Notes: generated by a model not told the origin, from the letters alone. A stretch of 20,126 nucleotides of DNA from Selenomonadaceae bacterium (GCA_016280345.1 JAEEGN010000246.1:1-20126); one strand, 5' to 3'. Shown: positions 1 through 7,286, numbered from the stretch's first letter. Made by a program: numbers and translations.

Positions 1-152
1 ACCATCTGCCCATCGTCACTTCGTCAGACGCCCACGAGCCGGAAGATTGCGGCGCCTATAATGACGATGCTGTTGCCTACGTCCGGCGCTTCGGCTACGA
101 GACGAGGCTGCAATTCGATAAGCGTGATCGGAAAGAGGTCCCACTGGGCTGA
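1..152 (+). CDS. PHP-domain phosphoesterase, histidinol-phosphatase-like (3' end only)
   Basis: Only the last 49 codons are present, read in the frame beginning at base 3 and ending at TGA 150-152. The peptide contains TSSDAHEPEDCG, which matches the last metal-binding strand of PHP-domain phosphatases (the Ser-Asp-Ala-His segment followed by Pro-Glu-Asp-hydrophobic-Gly). This is followed by a helix ending in RRFGYETRLQFDKR, like the C-terminal end of HisJ/HisK-type histidinol phosphatases, which remove phosphate from L-histidinol phosphate. The start and most of the catalytic domain lie outside the window, so substrate cannot be judged. No clear terminator follows; a promoter for the next gene begins 43 bases downstream. 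Confidence 0.6.
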   Translation, partial: HLPIVTSSDAHEPEDCGAYNDDAVAYVRRFGYETRLQFDKRDRKEVPLG

Positions 153-195
153 CCGCCTCCGAAACACCCGCCAGCCGCAGTCCTTTCCGCCCGGT

Positions 196-224
196 TTGAC
201 AGGCTCGGGGCTTTGGGTTACAAT
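196..224 (+). promoter_or_regulatory. Housekeeping (sigma-A) promoter of the wecA-wecB-atpZ unit
   Basis: A consensus -35 box TTGACA (196-201) and a -10 box TACAAT (219-224) are separated by exactly 17 bases. Transcription should start near 231, about 43 bases before the wecA ATG, with a Shine-Dalgarno AAAGGAGAG at 253-261. This is the closest match to a consensus promoter in the window. Confidence 0.75.
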
Positions 225-273
225 AAACAGTTAGATAATGATGATTCCTTAGATAAAGGAGAGCGAATCGAGA

Positions 274-1326
274 ATGCCCGAATATGGTGTGGCGTTTGTT
301 ACGGCGCTGGCGGTGGCCCTGGTGGTCACGCCCGGCGTCATGTGGGTGGCTTTCCGGACCGGGGCGCTGGACAAGCCCGACGCGCGGAAGGTGCATAAGC
401 AGCCGATTCCGCGAATTGGAGGCGCCGGGATTTACCTCGCTTTCATGGCCGCGATGTACCAGGCGTTGCCCCTCGTCGAGCTGGAGCCCGACGTGAAGCA
501 GGCGATGACCGGCCTGCTCCTGGGCGGGACGCTGATTGTCGCCATCGGTCTCATCGACGACTACAAGAACCTGCCGGCGAAGGTCAAACTCCTGGGGCAG
601 ATCGTCAGCGCCGGCATCGCCGTGTATTTCGGTGTTCGCATCGACTTCATCAGCGACCCCTTCGGCGATATCCTGTATCTCTATGATTACGTGACGATTC
701 CCGGGACCATCTTCTGGATCGTCGGCATCACCAACACGGTGAACCTGATTGACGGGCTCGACGGTCTGGCGGCGGGCGTTTCGACCATCGCTTCGGTAAC
801 GATCCTGCTGGTGGCTCTGCAGCAGGGTGTGCCTCTGGTGGCGGTGGTCACGGCGGCACTGGCCGGCGCGGCGCTGGGCTTCCTGTTCTTCAATTTCAAT
901 CCCGCCCGCATCTTCATGGGTGACACCGGCAGCATGTTCCTGGGCTTCATGTTGGCCGGCATTTCCGTCATCGGCGCCGTGAAGAGTGCCGCCACCATCG
1001 CCCTGATCGTACCCATCCTGGCGCTGGGACTTCCTATCCTCGATACCACTTTCGCCATTATCCGGCGGAAGCTGGCGGGGGTTCCCATCATGAAGCCGGA
1101 CAAGGGCCATCTCCATCACCGGCTCCTGAGTCTGGGCTTCACTCAGCGGCAGGCGGTTCTGCTCATGTATATTATCAGTGCTCTCTTAGGCTCCAGCGCC
1201 ATTGCCATGACTGAGGTCAGCCCCTTCTGCGCGATTCTCATCCTGGCGATGGTCATCGTGGCCGTTCTTTACGGCGCCAAGCGGCTGGGCATTTTCCACC
1301 TGAACCATACCGCGCATACGCACTGA
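274..1326 (+). CDS. wecA: Undecaprenyl-phosphate GlcNAc-1-phosphate transferase (WecA/TagO family)
   Basis: Integral membrane enzyme that transfers GlcNAc-1-phosphate (or a related sugar phosphate) from a UDP-sugar to undecaprenyl phosphate, the first step of a lipid-linked surface polysaccharide. The 350-residue length and many hydrophobic helices fit the MraY/WecA family. Visible motifs are Asp95-Asp96 in LIDDYKN, the NLIDGLDGLA loop (157-166), Asp217 in FMGDTGS, and the cytoplasmic HLHHRL motif at 279-284 typical of WecA/TagO rather than MraY. The start is the ATG after AAAGGAGAG. It is followed after 17 bases by a UDP-GlcNAc 2-epimerase gene, the usual partner in making ManNAc-containing linkage units or antigens. 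The exact donor sugar cannot be read from sequence, so tagO is an equally fair name. Confidence 0.9.
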   Translation: MPEYGVAFVTALAVALVVTPGVMWVAFRTGALDKPDARKVHKQPIPRIGGAGIYLAFMAAMYQALPLVELEPDVKQAMTGLLLGGTLIVAIGLIDDYKNLPAKVKLLGQIVSAGIAVYFGVRIDFISDPFGDILYLYDYVTIPGTIFWIVGITNTVNLIDGLDGLAAGVSTIASVTILLVALQQGVPLVAVVTAALAGAALGFLFFNFNPARIFMGDTGSMFLGFMLAGISVIGAVKSAATIALIVPILALGLPILDTTFAIIRRKLAGVPIMKPDKGHLHHRLLSLGFTQRQAVLLMYIISALLGSSAIAMTEVSPFCAILILAMVIVAVLYGAKRLGIFHLNHTAHTH

Positions 1327-1343
1327 CGGCGAGGAGATTTCTC

Positions 1344-2498
1344 ATGGCGAAGGAAAGAATCAAGGTCATGACCGTATTCGGGACGCGGCCGGAAGCGATC
1401 AAGATGGCGCCGGTGGTCCTGGAACTCCAAAAGCACCCGGAGGAGATCGTTCCCGTCGTGACCGTGACGGCGCAGCACCGCGAAATGCTGGACCAGGTGC
1501 TGCACCTCTTCCGTATCCGCCCGGACTATGACCTTGACATCATGGCGGCCGGGCAGACTCTGTTCGATATTACGACGCGGGCGATGACGGGCCTGGACCG
1601 GGTCCTCACTGCGGAGCATCCCGACCTCGTACTGGTCCACGGTGATACCACCACCACCTTTGCCGGGGCGCTGGCGGCCTATTATCACCAGACGGCGGTG
1701 GGCCACGTGGAGGCGGGGCTCAGGACGCACAACAAATACTCCCCCTTTCCGGAGGAGATGAACCGCCATCTGACCGGGGCCATTGCCGACCTCCATTTCG
1801 CGCCCACCGCAACCTCGGAGGAAAATCTCCTGCGGGAGAACGTCTCCGGTGAGCAGATATTCGTGACCGGCAACACCGTGATCGACGCTCTGCACCATAC
1901 CGTGAACGAAGAGTTCTCTTTCTCGCCGGCCCTGTCCGGCATTGATTTTTCCGGTCACCGCCTCGTGCTGGTGACGACGCACCGCCGGGAGAATCTCGGT
2001 GAGCCCATGCGCCATGTCTACAAGGCTCTCAAGCGGCTGGTGGATGAGTTCGGCGACATCGCCGTCGTCTTTCCGGTGCATAAGAATCCAAAGGTTCGCG
2101 AGGTTGTGGAACAGGAACTCGGCGGCGTGCCCCGGGTCCATCTGATCGATCCCCTGGATTACGAGCCATTTGCCAATCTCATGCACCGTTCCTATCTGAT
2201 CCTGACCGATTCCGGCGGCGTCCAGGAGGAGGCGCCGGCCCTCGGCAAGCCGGTGCTGGTGCTGCGCGATACCACCGAACGGCCGGAGGCGGTGGCGGCG
2301 GGTACGGTTCGCCTCATCGGTACTGACCAGGAACGCGTTTACCAGGAAGCCCGGCGTTTACTGACCGACGAGGCCGGCTACCGGCAGATGGCCGAAGCCT
2401 GTAATCCTTACGGTGACGGTCAGGCGGCCCGCCGCATTGTGGAGGCGGTTCTCTATCATTACGGCATGCGCGAAGCGAAGCCGGACCGGTTCTGCTGA
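1344..2498 (+). CDS. wecB: UDP-N-acetylglucosamine 2-epimerase (non-hydrolysing)
   Basis: Cytoplasmic enzyme that interconverts UDP-GlcNAc and UDP-ManNAc for surface polysaccharide synthesis. The 384-residue protein has the family N-terminus TVFGTRPEAIKMAPVV. Residues Asp101 (HGDTTTT), Glu123 (GHVEAGLRT), Glu137/138 (PFPEEMNR) and His213 (TTHRRENLG) correspond to the known catalytic set of E. coli WecB. The C-terminal UDP-binding signature DSGGVQEEAPALGKPVLVLR is intact. The ATG follows GAGGAGA by about 7 bases. It lies 17 bases after wecA and 36 bases before the AtpZ-like gene, so all three probably share one transcript from the promoter at 196. Confidence 0.92.
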   Translation: MAKERIKVMTVFGTRPEAIKMAPVVLELQKHPEEIVPVVTVTAQHREMLDQVLHLFRIRPDYDLDIMAAGQTLFDITTRAMTGLDRVLTAEHPDLVLVHGDTTTTFAGALAAYYHQTAVGHVEAGLRTHNKYSPFPEEMNRHLTGAIADLHFAPTATSEENLLRENVSGEQIFVTGNTVIDALHHTVNEEFSFSPALSGIDFSGHRLVLVTTHRRENLGEPMRHVYKALKRLVDEFGDIAVVFPVHKNPKVREVVEQELGGVPRVHLIDPLDYEPFANLMHRSYLILTDSGGVQEEAPALGKPVLVLRDTTERPEAVAAGTVRLIGTDQERVYQEARRLLTDEAGYRQMAEACNPYGDGQAARRIVEAVLYHYGMREAKPDRFC

Positions 2499-2534
2499 AT
2501 ATGGTTGCCGCTTCCGGTTTTGCAGGATTCACTG

Positions 2535-2801
2535 ATGGAAAAGCATGACGACACGAAACAACCGGAACGCCGTCCCTTTGCCGTGGCTTTCCGCTACATC
2601 TGGGCGGCTTCGTACTTCATGGGTATCGGGGTCTATCTTGCGGCGACGGTGGTGGTGTGCCTGTGGCTCGGCATGAAGTTTGACGAATGCTTCGGCACCG
2701 CGCCGAAGGGACGACTCTTCGGCATCGTGATTGCCTTTCCCGCCGCCATTTACTCGATTTATCACAATGTGCGGCGTTTTTTCGGCAAAAAGGGAAAATG
2801 A
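2535..2801 (+). CDS. atpZ: AtpZ/AtpI-family small membrane protein
   Basis: An 88-residue protein with a short charged N-terminus, two hydrophobic segments (about residues 24-45 and 59-75) and a basic tail FFGKKGK. The segment GMKFDECFGTAPKG between the helices resembles the LG..LD..FGT.P signature of AtpZ, a protein encoded beside atpI in many Firmicutes and linked to assembly or Mg2+/Ca2+ handling by the F1Fo ATP synthase. I chose ATG 2535; an in-frame TTG at 2505 would add ten residues. The Shine-Dalgarno (GCAGGA, 2522-2527) is weak. Unlike the common arrangement, this gene is separated from atpI by a terminator and a promoter, and appears to be transcribed with wecA-wecB. Confidence 0.65.
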   Translation: MEKHDDTKQPERRPFAVAFRYIWAASYFMGIGVYLAATVVVCLWLGMKFDECFGTAPKGRLFGIVIAFPAAIYSIYHNVRRFFGKKGK

Positions 2802-2813
2802 ATATCGAATCAT

Positions 2814-2860
2814 AAAAATCCCCGTATTCAGACACAAATTGTCCGACGCGGGGATTTTTT
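2814..2860 (+). terminator. Intrinsic terminator, probably bidirectional, after atpZ
   Basis: An 11-base perfect inverted repeat, AAAAATCCCCG (2814-2824) and CGGGGATTTTT (2849-2859), encloses a 24-base loop with a small inner GACA/TGTC stem. It ends in a T6 run. The A-run on the left arm makes it a possible terminator on the other strand too. It isolates the wec-atpZ transcript from the atp operon. Confidence 0.75.
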
Positions 2861-2878
2861 ATGCGGTGCGCCGGCCAC

Positions 2879-2893
2879 TATTTTCTGAAAAAG
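2879..2893. promoter_or_regulatory. CodY-box-like palindrome, distal copy, upstream of atpI
   Basis: TATTTTCTGAAAAAG matches the CodY consensus AATTTTCWGAAAATT at 12 of 15 positions, with all core bases TTTTCTGAAAA intact. It lies 47 bases upstream of the candidate -35 box of the atp operon. Binding by CodY is inferred; a codY gene is present at 12835. Confidence 0.5.
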
Positions 2894-2910
2894 TGAAGGA
2901 AAAAAGGGGA

Positions 2911-2925
2911 AATTGTCTGAAAAAA
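2911..2925. promoter_or_regulatory. CodY-box-like palindrome, proximal copy, upstream of atpI
   Basis: AATTGTCTGAAAAAA matches AATTTTCWGAAAATT at 12 of 15 positions and keeps the central CTGAAAA. Its centre is 32 bases from that of the first box, about three helical turns, and its end is 14 bases from the -35 box. The paired spacing makes chance less likely, although the region is AT-rich. Confidence 0.45.
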
Positions 2926-2939
2926 TGATGGGGATAGGC

Positions 2940-2969
2940 TTGCATATTTTTTGGGCTTAGGGTTATAAT
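2940..2969 (+). promoter_or_regulatory. Promoter of the atp operon
   Basis: A perfect -10 box TATAAT (2964-2969) is preceded at 18 bases by a weak -35 box TTGCAT (2940-2945). Transcription would start near 2976, giving a leader of about 48 bases before atpI. Confidence 0.6.
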
Positions 2970-2996
2970 AGAGCGAATGTAAAAATATTTCGTCGG

Positions 2997-3013
2997 GGCG
3001 GGCAAATCCCGCC
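2997..3013 (+). promoter_or_regulatory. Leader hairpin abutting the atpI ribosome binding site
   Basis: GGCGGG (2997-3002) and CCCGCC (3008-3013) form a six-base-pair GC stem with loop CAAAT. The Shine-Dalgarno GAGGGGG begins at the next base. A stem this close to the site could limit ribosome access or protect the 5' end of the long transcript; its role is inferred. Confidence 0.4.
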
Positions 3014-3023
3014 GAGGGGGAAT

Positions 3024-3407
3024 ATGAACAAGTTCTTATCGGTCTACGGCAGGGGCGGCGTCCTGATGCTGAAGCTCCTGGCGGGCTTTACGCTGCTGGC
3101 GGCCATCCCCATCTCTTTGATGGAGGACTGGCAGCTGTTCGGCGGGCTCGCCGTCGGTTACGCGACGGGAGGGATTTTCTGCTGGACGCTGACGAATCGC
3201 GCGGACGATGGGAAATTCGACGAGAGGAAGGCGGCCGAGCAACTCCAGCAGGGAACGCTCATCCGCATCGGCTCGCTGTGTCTGGTTATGGGCATCGCGG
3301 CGCAGGTCTCGAAGCGGTTTTTCCTCGTCGCGCTGGCAGGATACCTGTTTTTCTTGGTGTTCGCCTTTGTCAGCTATGTCGTCTCCCGCCTGCAGAAGAA
3401 ACGGTAG
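3024..3407 (+). CDS. atpI: ATP synthase protein I (AtpI)
   Basis: A 127-residue hydrophobic protein with about four membrane segments (near residues 15-32, 38-56, 80-95 and 98-118) and a charged middle loop NRADDGKFDERK. Size, topology and position as first gene before atpB fit AtpI, an accessory protein thought to help assemble the c-ring. AtpI sequences are poorly conserved, so the call leans on context. The ATG follows a strong GAGGGGG. The 128 bases between its TAG stop and atpB contain no other recognisable gene or strong hairpin. Confidence 0.8.
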   Translation: MNKFLSVYGRGGVLMLKLLAGFTLLAAIPISLMEDWQLFGGLAVGYATGGIFCWTLTNRADDGKFDERKAAEQLQQGTLIRIGSLCLVMGIAAQVSKRFFLVALAGYLFFLVFAFVSYVVSRLQKKR

Positions 3408-3535
3408 GAGTGCTTTGCGCTTTGGTGTGTTCCGGCGTGCTGCCGGGGATGGCGGATACGCGGGAAGCATCGGGGCGTCTTTGCTTTTCCGGCGTTCCTT
3501 CGGACGGATGAGAATACATTAAGGGGAGGGGTTTT

Positions 3536-4216
3536 ATGGACAAAATCGGTCATCGCGAAGTCGTGGAGTTTGCCGGCTACCTCTTTAACGAAGAGACGAT
3601 CATCATGAACTTCATCACGATGGCCATCGTCATCCTGATCGCGTTTCTCGCGTCGCGGAACGTGAAGGAGGTTCCTACGGGTTGGCAAAACGCCATTGAG
3701 GCCATTGCCGAGGTGTGGGAGGAAAAAATCAATACGATGATAGGGCCTTCAGGGCGTTCCCTGACCCATATCTTCCTCACATTGTTCGTGTATTTGGTCA
3801 TCGCGAACTGGCTGGGCCTTTTCCCAGCCATGGAGTCGCCGACAAACGATCTGAATACGACGCTGTCCCTGGCGGTTACGATGTCATTCCTGATCCATCA
3901 CGGCATCGGTCTCGCGAGGTGCGGCATCTCTTATCTGAAGCACTTCCTCGAGCCGTTCGCTCCCTTTATCCTGATCCACTTGATTGAGGAGTGCGCCCGT
4001 CCCGCGTCGCTGGCCTTCCGTCTCTTCGGAAACATCCTGGCGGGCGAGGTGCTCATCATCATCATCCTGAATCTCGCCCCGTGGTACGCGAACTGGGCCC
4101 CGCATGTGGTCTGGGTCATCTTCAGCCTCGCGGTCGGCGTCATCCAGGCGTACATCTTCACGACGCTGTCGCTGGTGTATGTGGCGCCGGCGGCCCAGCC
4201 TCATGAACACGAGTGA
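3536..4216 (+). CDS. atpB: F1Fo ATP synthase subunit a
   Basis: Membrane stator subunit that forms the two ion half-channels against the c-ring. The 226-residue protein carries the essential arginine, Arg162, in SLAFRLFGNILAGE, with Asn166 and Glu171 in the usual places. The last helix has Gln204 in GVIQAYIFTTLSLVYV, which corresponds to E. coli Gln252. The N-terminus has the short HREVVEFAG amphipathic start seen in compact Firmicutes subunits, and the C-terminus ends in HEHE. The Shine-Dalgarno AAGGGGAGGGG lies just before the ATG. Nothing in subunit a looks defective, which matters because its partner c subunit is unusual. Confidence 0.95.
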   Translation: MDKIGHREVVEFAGYLFNEETIIMNFITMAIVILIAFLASRNVKEVPTGWQNAIEAIAEVWEEKINTMIGPSGRSLTHIFLTLFVYLVIANWLGLFPAMESPTNDLNTTLSLAVTMSFLIHHGIGLARCGISYLKHFLEPFAPFILIHLIEECARPASLAFRLFGNILAGEVLIIIILNLAPWYANWAPHVVWVIFSLAVGVIQAYIFTTLSLVYVAPAAQPHEHE

Positions 4217-4333
4217 TTTTCATTGTGCCTGGCGGTTCTTTTGATCCTTGCCGGCACGAGCAACACCAAGTCAACCGCGGCAACGGTTCCGGTACCGGAG
4301 CATGCTTCCGGGCCGCGAGAATTTGCCATCATC

Positions 4334-4360
4334 AAATATTTTATTTTTTTTAGGAGGGTT
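4334..4360 (+). promoter_or_regulatory. U-rich translation initiation region of atpE
   Basis: The 151-base gap between atpB and atpE ends in an AT-only run, including T7 at 4344-4350, followed by a strong Shine-Dalgarno TAGGAGGG (4351-4358) nine bases before the ATG. E. coli atpE has a known U-rich translational enhancer at the same place, needed because many c subunits are made per complex. By analogy this stretch may do the same. Confidence 0.4.
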
Positions 4361-4367
4361 TTTACTC

Positions 4368-4619
4368 ATGGCCAACATTACTCCCGTACAGCTGTCCCTT
4401 ATCGTTGTTCTTCTTATCACGATGACTTCCATCATCGCCGCCGTTTACGGTGACTCCCGCGTGCTCATGCGCCTCATGGACGGCACTGTCCGCCAGCCGG
4501 AAGCGAAGGACGCTCTGTTCACCAACGCTCTGGTCGCCTGCGGTCTCGTCGAGTCCATCCCCATCATCGCGATCGTCGTCGTCCTGATCCTCATCTTCGC
4601 GAATCCGTTCATCAAATAA
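4368..4619 (+). CDS. atpE: F1Fo ATP synthase subunit c (divergent)
   Basis: Rotor-ring proteolipid of 83 residues: two hydrophobic helices joined by the canonical polar loop Arg42-Gln43-Pro44-Glu45-Ala46 and ending in FANPFIK. The carboxylate is Glu62 in GLVESIPIIAIVV, exactly 20 residues after the loop arginine as in other rings, and is followed by Ser63 as in Na+-type rings. Helix 1 is abnormal. The usual GxGxGxGxG packing motif is replaced by Ile22, Ala24, Val26, Gly28 and Ser30, and the position of Na+-binding Gln32 of Ilyobacter is Asp29 in VYGDSRV. Identity as subunit c is secure from the loop, helix 2 and gene order. The start is the ATG after AGGAGGG; upstream in-frame codons have no ribosome site. 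Confidence 0.92.
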   Translation: MANITPVQLSLIVVLLITMTSIIAAVYGDSRVLMRLMDGTVRQPEAKDALFTNALVACGLVESIPIIAIVVVLILIFANPFIK

Positions 4620-4637
4620 TGACGGCCTTTTTGGCGG

Positions 4638-4668
4638 AAGGCGGCGGCTTTCGGTGCGGCCGCCTTTT
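4638..4668 (+). terminator. Intercistronic hairpin between atpE and atpF (possible attenuator)
   Basis: AAGGCGGC (4638-4645) and GCCGCCTT (4659-4666) form a perfect eight-base-pair stem with a 13-base loop, followed by a short T4 run. It is too weak in T content for efficient termination. It could act as a partial terminator or as an RNA stabiliser that raises atpE expression relative to downstream genes. Confidence 0.4.
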
Positions 4669-4699
4669 CGTGCAAGATGGCGGAAGGGAGGATTAGCGA

Positions 4700-5203
4700 G
4701 TGGTAGATGTTAATTCGACATTCTTCATACAGATGTTGAACTTCCTCGTGCTCCTCGTCGTGCTCAAGAAATTCGCCTGGGGCCCGCTGCTCAAGGTTCT
4801 CCATGACCGGACGGACAAGATTGCGAACAATATCCGTCAGGCCGATGAGGACCGCCAGCAGGCGGCCGAGATGAAGAAGGAATACGAGCAGAAGCTCTCC
4901 GAGGCGAGGAAGCGCGCCCAGGAGATCACCGACTCCGCGACCCAGCGGAGCGAGGCCGAGCGCCGCGCCCGCGTCGAGGAGACACAGCAGGAAATCGAGC
5001 AGATGAAGAGCGCCGCGAAAGCGCAGATTCAGGCGGAACGCGACGAGGCCGCGAAGCAGATGAAAGGGCACATGGTGGCGCTTTCCCTGGCGGCGGCCAC
5101 GAAGCTCATGGGCAAGAACATGGACGACGCCGCCAACGAGGCGCTCGTCGGCGAGTTCATCGACGGCCTCAGCAAGGAAGACCTGGGTGATTTGTCATGC
5201 TGA
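4700..5203 (+). CDS. atpF: F1Fo ATP synthase subunit b
   Basis: Peripheral stalk subunit linking Fo to the top of F1. The 167-residue protein has one N-terminal membrane helix (about residues 8-24, containing FIQMLNFLVLLVVL). A long, highly charged helical stalk rich in Glu, Lys, Gln and Ala runs from about residue 35 to 120, and a C-terminal part follows for delta binding. The start is GTG 4700, placed 8 bases after AAGGGAGG; no in-frame ATG exists near it. Its last codons overlap the atpH start by seven bases, suggesting translational coupling. Confidence 0.93.
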   Translation: MVDVNSTFFIQMLNFLVLLVVLKKFAWGPLLKVLHDRTDKIANNIRQADEDRQQAAEMKKEYEQKLSEARKRAQEITDSATQRSEAERRARVEETQQEIEQMKSAAKAQIQAERDEAAKQMKGHMVALSLAAATKLMGKNMDDAANEALVGEFIDGLSKEDLGDLSC

Positions 5204-5736
5204 ACCTACAGCTTGCTATCAAGTATTCGCGGGCCATGTTCCTCCTCGCCCAGGAGGAAGGGAAGCTCAATGAGTACGGCCAGGAACTCCGGTCGCTGCT
5301 TTCGGATATCGAAGGCGCGCCGGAGTTAAAGGCGTACCTCGAAAGCCCCATGATCCCCCGGCAGGCGAAGCAGGAAGCGGTGGAGAAGATCTTCGCCGGG
5401 GAGTATTCCCCGATGGTGTTGAACTTCCTCCGGCTCCTTCTGGACAAGCAGCGGATCTCGCTTCTCAAGGAAATCGTGCAGCAGTACGAGAATTTTTCCA
5501 ACGAGGCGCAGGGCATTCTCGTGGCGGACGTTACGACCGCGCGAAGCATTTCGGACGGCCTGGGCGCGAAGCTCATGGAGAAGCTCGGAACGCTTACCGG
5601 CAAGACGATCAAGCTGCGAAAGCATTTGGACGAGAGGCTTATCGGCGGCGTGGTGGTCCGCATGGGCGACCGCCTCATCGATGGCAGTCTCAAAAGCCGC
5701 ATGAAGGCACTCGAAGCACAGCTTTTGGCGGATTAA
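5197..5736 (+). CDS. atpH: F1Fo ATP synthase subunit delta
   Basis: Stator subunit at the crown of F1 that joins the alpha N-termini to the b dimer. Its 179 residues are normal for the family. The N-terminal helical domain starts with LAIKYSRAMFLLAQEEGK (the usual YA.ALF..A pattern), and the C-terminal segment ending with HLDERLIGGVVVRMGDRLIDGS matches the strongly conserved OSCP/delta signature. It overlaps atpF by seven bases and is followed 22 bases later by atpA. Confidence 0.94.
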   Translation: MLNLQLAIKYSRAMFLLAQEEGKLNEYGQELRSLLSDIEGAPELKAYLESPMIPRQAKQEAVEKIFAGEYSPMVLNFLRLLLDKQRISLLKEIVQQYENFSNEAQGILVADVTTARSISDGLGAKLMEKLGTLTGKTIKLRKHLDERLIGGVVVRMGDRLIDGSLKSRMKALEAQLLAD

Positions 5737-5758
5737 GTATTGGGGTGACTGCTAAGTT

Positions 5759-7276
5759 ATGAAAATAAATCCGGAAGAAATAACAGCCATCATCAAGGAG
5801 CAAATCAAGAACTACAACGTGGATCTTGAGATCAATGATGTCGGTACTGTTATCGAAATCGGTGACGGCATCGCTCATATTCATGGCCTGCAAAAAGCAA
5901 TGGCCGGCGAGCTGCTCGATTTCGGAGACGATATTTTCGGCATGGTCCTGAACCTCGAGCAGGACAATGTGGGCGCCGTGGTCCTCGGACGCGAGAACGA
6001 GATCATGGAAGGCCGCACGGTCAAGCGCACGGGCCGGATCATGCAGGTTCCGGTCGGTGAGGCGATGATCGGGCGCGTCGTGGACGCCCTCGGACGTCCC
6101 ATCGACGGCAAGGGACCGATTGACGCCAAGGAATTCCGCATGATTGAGAGCCCGGCGCCGGGCATCGCCGACCGGAAATCGGTCCACGAGCCGCTCCAGA
6201 CGGGCATCAAGGCCATCGACGCCCTGGTTCCCATCGGGCGCGGCCAGCGCGAGCTCATCATCGGCGACCGTGGCACGGGCAAGACGGCGATTGCCGTCGA
6301 TACCATCATCAATCAGAAGGGGCAGAACTGTATCTGCATCTATGTCGCCATCGGCCAGAAGGCGTCGACGGTGGCGCGTGTGGTCAAGACGCTGGAGGAC
6401 ACGGGGGCGATGGCCTATACCATCGTCGTCGCGGCGACGGCGTCGGATTCCTCGCCGCTGCAGTACATCGCGCCTTACTCCGGCGTCTCGATGGGCGAGT
6501 ATTTCATGCGCAAGGGCGGCCACTGCCTCTGCATTTATGACGATCTCACGAAGCACGCGGCGGCGTACCGCGCCATGACGCTGCTTCTGCGGCGCCCGCC
6601 GGGACGTGAGGCGTACCCGGGCGACGTTTTCTATCTCCATTCGCGCCTCCTGGAGCGCGCGGCGAAGCTCTCCGACGAGCTCGGCGCCGGCTCCATCACC
6701 GCCCTGCCGATCATCGAGACGCAGGCGGGCGACGTGGGCGCCTACATCCCGACGAACGTTATCTCCATTACCGATGGCCAGATCATGCTCGAGACGGATA
6801 TGTTCTATTCGGGCATCCGCCCGGCGGTCAACGTCGGCCTTTCGGTTTCCCGTGTCGGCGGCAGTGCGCAGATCAAGGCGATGAAGCAGGTCGCCGGTAC
6901 GCTCCGCCTCGACCTGGCGCAGTACCGTGAGCTGGCAGCTTTCGCGCAGTTCGGCTCCGATCTCGACAAGACGACGAAGGACCAGCTCGACCGCGGCGCC
7001 CGCATGACGGAAACGCTGAAGCAGACGCAGTATTCGCCGCTCGCCGTCGAGGAGCAGGTCATGGTCATCTTCACGGCGGTCCGGGGCTTCCTCGCGGATA
7101 TCCCGGTGGACAAGGTTGTCACGTTCCAGAACGATTTCCTGAAATTCATGCGTCAGGGCCATCCTGAGATCGCGCAGAAAATCGCGGACCAGAAGAAGCT
7201 GGACGATGATCTCGAGGCCGCTCTGTCGGCGGCCATCGACGAATTCAAGGAGACGGTCCCGTACAAGACGGCGTGA
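5759..7276 (+). CDS. atpA: F1 ATP synthase subunit alpha
   Basis: Non-catalytic nucleotide-binding subunit of the F1 hexamer; 505 residues, normal length. The order is beta-barrel domain (about 25-95), Walker A GDRGTGKT at 169-176, the alpha signature LLLRRPPGREAYPGDVFYLH (275-294), and the arginine finger Arg365 in GLSVSRVGGSAQ, which reaches into the catalytic site of beta. All key residues are intact. The ATG lies 11 bases after GGGGTG. Spacing to atpG is ten bases. Nothing suggests loss of function, which supports the view that the neighbouring atpD interruption is recent or artefactual. Confidence 0.97.
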   Translation: MKINPEEITAIIKEQIKNYNVDLEINDVGTVIEIGDGIAHIHGLQKAMAGELLDFGDDIFGMVLNLEQDNVGAVVLGRENEIMEGRTVKRTGRIMQVPVGEAMIGRVVDALGRPIDGKGPIDAKEFRMIESPAPGIADRKSVHEPLQTGIKAIDALVPIGRGQRELIIGDRGTGKTAIAVDTIINQKGQNCICIYVAIGQKASTVARVVKTLEDTGAMAYTIVVAATASDSSPLQYIAPYSGVSMGEYFMRKGGHCLCIYDDLTKHAAAYRAMTLLLRRPPGREAYPGDVFYLHSRLLERAAKLSDELGAGSITALPIIETQAGDVGAYIPTNVISITDGQIMLETDMFYSGIRPAVNVGLSVSRVGGSAQIKAMKQVAGTLRLDLAQYRELAAFAQFGSDLDKTTKDQLDRGARMTETLKQTQYSPLAVEEQVMVIFTAVRGFLADIPVDKVVTFQNDFLKFMRQGHPEIAQKIADQKKLDDDLEAALSAAIDEFKETVPYKTA

Positions 7277-7286
7277 GGTGATTTGA

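Noticed and set aside
3408..3535. Possible small gene between atpI and atpB.
   Set aside because: Short frames there are Arg/Cys-rich continuations of shadows of atpI; no ribosome site plus start combination was convincing.
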